This document shows positions 61,660 to 64,000 of a stretch of 64,000 nucleotides of DNA, in pieces. This DNA is from Pseudomonas chlororaphis (lineage in GTDB: Bacteria; Pseudomonadota; Gammaproteobacteria; Pseudomonadales; Pseudomonadaceae). A model generated the notes under the pieces. That model was not told the origin of the DNA, made no database searches, and was given only the letters and a program-made list of their open reading frames with translations. The stretch covers positions 5,590,509 to 5,654,508 of the forward strand of contig CP011020.1 in the NCBI GenBank assembly GCA_001023535.1, in the 5' to 3' direction. Position 1 is the first letter of the stretch. Every line of letters starts with the position of its first letter. Position numbers and translations under genes: made by a program.

Positions 61660-63254
61660 CCGGGATATGGCAGCGGCGAACAATCAGGGGTAGCGGGCTC
61701 ATAGCTCTGATCGGTCAACCGGGTTGAGAGCGATGGCCATGGTTTACCTGCAACCCAAGCCAAAGCGGTGTCCAGTGCCAGGGCTGCGGCTTGAATCGAC
61801 ACCGATGCTGGGAACGGCACGTAGAGTCCCTCACACCCCTGCCCAGCAAAAATTGGCTGCACGCCTCCAACGACAGATAACATAATGCCTCGACTATTTG
61901 CCTCAGTAAGGCACCGGTAGCAACCCTGTCCAGTGCGCTGCTTAATCAGAGAACGCACGGCGGCGCCCGCCCCCTCAATCCAAACATGCATGGTTGGGCA
62001 GATGGCGACCTTGGCAAGCCAGTGCCCGAACGATTCCTCGCCCGTGGCATCAATGATCAAATCCAGCCCTCCCAAATTCACGTCCTTGGCGTCGCTAGTA
62101 AAGGTACGCACCTGGGCAGCGGGCATGGATACCATCAGCTCGTCTGCCAGTGCAGCTGCCTTTTCCCGGAACAGATGGTTAAAGCCCAGACGATGCCGCC
62201 CGAGGTTTTGAGGCATCAGAATATCGTTATCAATCAGCGTCAATTCACCGGTGCTCGTTCCCGCGCCAGCTTTCACGAGCATCTCAGCGAGGAAGCCACC
62301 GATGGTACCGCACCCGATCAACCCGATACGCTTGCCAGCGAGTGTTGCCTGCCCTGGGATATTGCGTTCGCTCAGGTATTTGTCATCGAGGCGAAGCATT
62401 TGCAGTGGTTCGATAGGACAATCAAATATGGGCAGTCGTTGATCGATGGAACGCCGATCCTCAGGACGATTGAGCTGAAGGTCAAGTACGAGAAAGCCGT
62501 AGCTGTAACCCGTTTTTTCTGACTCAATTACTATCATTATTCCGAACCGCCCCTCGCGATACGCCGCGATAATCTTATCGCGTACCTTGCGTTTACAGGC
62601 GTCATCTATTTCATGTAGCCAGTCGAGAATTTGTCCAACTGATTTGGGTGGCCAGTTGTCCTGCAGCGGTCTTGGAGCTGCGCTGGACGTGATCATCGCA
62701 ACATGCGCTGGGAATTCCTTGATCGTCCTACCCGCACGCGCAAACTTGAGCCGGCTTCGCCCGACATCGTCAGTGAGCACATACATTTTGTTGTCTGATA
62801 ATTGGAGGATCTCAACCGCGCCGGAGGTACGACGCTCGATATCATGGAAGCAGTAGATACCGTCCCAATAGACGAAGAACTCTTCCTGCAGATCCTCTTT
62901 CATATTTCCAGCCAGAACCTGCTCAAGAACCTCAGTGGCTTGAAGCAAGGACGTACGGATTTGTCCTACTGGATCGTAAATGTCGATCACTTGAGTACCT
63001 GGCGCGGCGTAGCAAAGATAACCATCCGGGCCAAGATGCGGCACCAGCCTAGGCAGTGCCTTCGGCACTCCTGTAAGCCATAGCTTGAGAGGCCGCTCAA
63101 ATGAGCGGTCTATCCATACCTCGCATTGGACAGTCCCCTGAGTGGCCGTCGACAACTCTCCGGCCATCACAAGCCACCCAGCGTTCGACTGAGGATACAC
63201 TTTAGTAAATCCCCATTCGGTCATATGACGCAGCACTTCGGGCATCGCGTCCAT
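61638..63254 (-). CDS. cap2: Cap2-like E2-E1 fusion (CBASS)
   Basis: This 538-residue protein begins with an E2-like domain, with the catalytic Cys in PHLGPDGYLCYAAPG near residue 80. After a linker comes an E1/ThiF adenylation domain, with GKRIGLIGCGTIGGFLAEML near residue 305 and LTLIDNDILMPQNLGRH. A likely catalytic or zinc-binding Cys pair lies in GCYRCLTEAN. Cap2 proteins conjugate the C terminus of the CD-NTase to targets, priming it for signalling. The start is four bases after the cyclase stop, and the end overlaps cap3. Confidence 0.9.
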   Translation of the reverse strand: MDAMPEVLRHMTEWGFTKVYPQSNAGWLVMAGELSTATQGTVQCEVWIDRSFERPLKLWLTGVPKALPRLVPHLGPDGYLCYAAPGTQVIDIYDPVGQIRTSLLQATEVLEQVLAGNMKEDLQEEFFVYWDGIYCFHDIERRTSGAVEILQLSDNKMYVLTDDVGRSRLKFARAGRTIKEFPAHVAMITSSAAPRPLQDNWPPKSVGQILDWLHEIDDACKRKVRDKIIAAYREGRFGIMIVIESEKTGYSYGFLVLDLQLNRPEDRRSIDQRLPIFDCPIEPLQMLRLDDKYLSERNIPGQATLAGKRIGLIGCGTIGGFLAEMLVKAGAGTSTGELTLIDNDILMPQNLGRHRLGFNHLFREKAAALADELMVSMPAAQVRTFTSDAKDVNLGGLDLIIDATGEESFGHWLAKVAICPTMHVWIEGAGAAVRSLIKQRTGQGCYRCLTEANSRGIMLSVVGGVQPIFAGQGCEGLYVPFPASVSIQAAALALDTALAWVAGKPWPSLSTRLTDQSYEPATPDCSPLPYPGCPACHS

Positions 63255-63258
63255 GAAT

Positions 63259-64000
63259 TTAGCCTGCCTTTGTACGCTTTACAGGCTCTGCGGGGCCCGC
63301 GAGAGGAGCAATTGCAGCCATGGACGCCGGCAGGCTCTCAGAATTCGGCTTCATGCGATAAGGTGCATTCGGGAACCGGTCACCCAGCATGCTGTGAAGC
63401 CAGTGATAAGCAGTTTGTGCATCAGTTGCCTTGATTGAACCTTCCAAGTGATTCGCGAAAACCTGAAAAAGCTCCACGGCTTCGGCAATCGCCTCCTTGG
63501 GCATATGCGCAGTGAGCGATGACTCGGGGTCAATGGGGCTCATGACGCCCTTGCGCAGGGCATCAGGAATTCCCTTTACGACGTTCAACAGCGCGTGGTC
63601 ATCTCGCTTGTCGAAATACTCATACAGCGGGCAAGCTGCCGCCATCAGAAGGATTGAGCTTGGGCCTTTATCCTCCCATTGCTTGTCGCGGAATGCTTTT
63701 AGGTAACGCACGACACGGATGAGTTGATCACCCTTTTCCTGGCACTCCCGCTTGAACCAGTTTTTCATAGCCATTGGGTCGGATTTACGCCAGCCCTGCT
63801 TTCGATCTGCCAGCAGAATCTTGTCCGAGGGCAGGGTCTTCCAAGTGTCCCTCTCGGAATTGATCGCACTGTCGAATACGGCATGGCCACGGCTTTCCAT
63901 GCTGGCTTTTATCAGCAGGAAAAGGGTATCCGGGATCACGTACAAAGGAAGGTCGATGTGAGCATAGGGGGAGATCGTTACCCGAACACAGGTATCCTTG
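63259..64000 (-). CDS. DncV-like CD-NTase, CBASS cyclase (5' end outside window)
   Basis: The frame is open to the window edge. The visible 247 residues contain ISPYAHIDLPLYVIPD, in which the Asp of HIDLPLY is the third catalytic residue of DncV-type cyclases. The C-terminal helical domain includes NWFKRECQEKGDQLIRVVRY and DKGPSSILLMAAACPLYEY, both characteristic of the DncV clade. It would make a cyclic di- or trinucleotide on phage infection. The GSxxxGT loop and first two Asp residues lie outside the window. The C terminus ends in KRTKAG; in Cap2 systems the terminal residues are the conjugation site. Confidence 0.87.
   Translation of the reverse strand, partial: KDTCVRVTISPYAHIDLPLYVIPDTLFLLIKASMESRGHAVFDSAINSERDTWKTLPSDKILLADRKQGWRKSDPMAMKNWFKRECQEKGDQLIRVVRYLKAFRDKQWEDKGPSSILLMAAACPLYEYFDKRDDHALLNVVKGIPDALRKGVMSPIDPESSLTAHMPKEAIAEAVELFQVFANHLEGSIKATDAQTAYHWLHSMLGDRFPNAPYRMKPNSESLPASMAAIAPLAGPAEPVKRTKAG

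Noticed and set aside
1..64000. CRISPR arrays, rRNA or tRNA genes
   Set aside because: No regularly spaced repeats and no recognisable rRNA or tRNA sequence were seen while reading both strands.

Overview
The window looks like a Pseudomonas chromosome (fluorescens/syringae-type gene content, fairly GC-rich) carrying most of an integrative and conjugative element (ICE) of the PFGI-1/ICEclc/PAPI-1 class. The evidence is the nearly complete, collinear set of PFGI-1-class proteins: ParA, ParB, replication proteins, a GI-type type IV secretion system, a TraD coupling protein and a MobH-type TraI relaxase. No rRNA, tRNA, integrase or CRISPR array was seen, so one ICE end and the integrase are expected to the right of the window.

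Layout. 1-8158: host chromosome with a small catabolic locus (MFS transporter, D-2-hydroxyacid dehydrogenase, RraA-like aldolase, decayed PDC-lactonase-like gene, YdiJ-type FAD/Fe-S oxidoreductase), a GlxA-type regulator and a small ABM-fold protein. 8159-8866: gene-poor probable chromosome/ICE junction. 8867-16312: ICE maintenance operon (AlpA-like, ParA, ParB, DUF2857, STY4528-like replication protein, PFL_4669, DUF3158, SSB). 16566-22414: defence cargo inserted between ssb and topB, comprising a Gabija pair (OLD-family nuclease plus UvrD-like helicase) and two divergent genes with PD-(D/E)XK-like motifs. 22845-28826: topB, regulators, STY4534/DUF3577, RadC and hypotheticals with unusual structured leaders. 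28938-48919: conjugation machinery, interrupted by a lone low-GC cargo gene (34837-35910) and by a regulatory patch around an XRE repressor. 49117-53847: anti-restriction protein ArdC and the TraI relaxase. 53915-64000: a defence tail with a retron-like reverse transcriptase and PRTase/winged-helix partner, an IS66 remnant, DUF2971 and HEPN-motif genes, and a type II CBASS operon (CD-NTase partial, Cap2, Cap3, a DisA-N-like protein and a Cap15 effector).

How it works together. The ParA/ParB/SSB/TopB set would maintain and process the excised element. The PilL to TraG genes build the mating channel, TraI nicks the DNA and TraD delivers it. ArdC counters host restriction on arrival, and Gabija, the retron and CBASS would protect the host lineage from phage. 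The two most notable new-looking signals are a pair of diverged ~127-nt leaders (26231-26357 and 49117-49243) that conserve five hairpins with compensatory changes, and the DisA-N-like protein translationally coupled to Cap15. All family assignments were made by reading the sequence; no database search was run.
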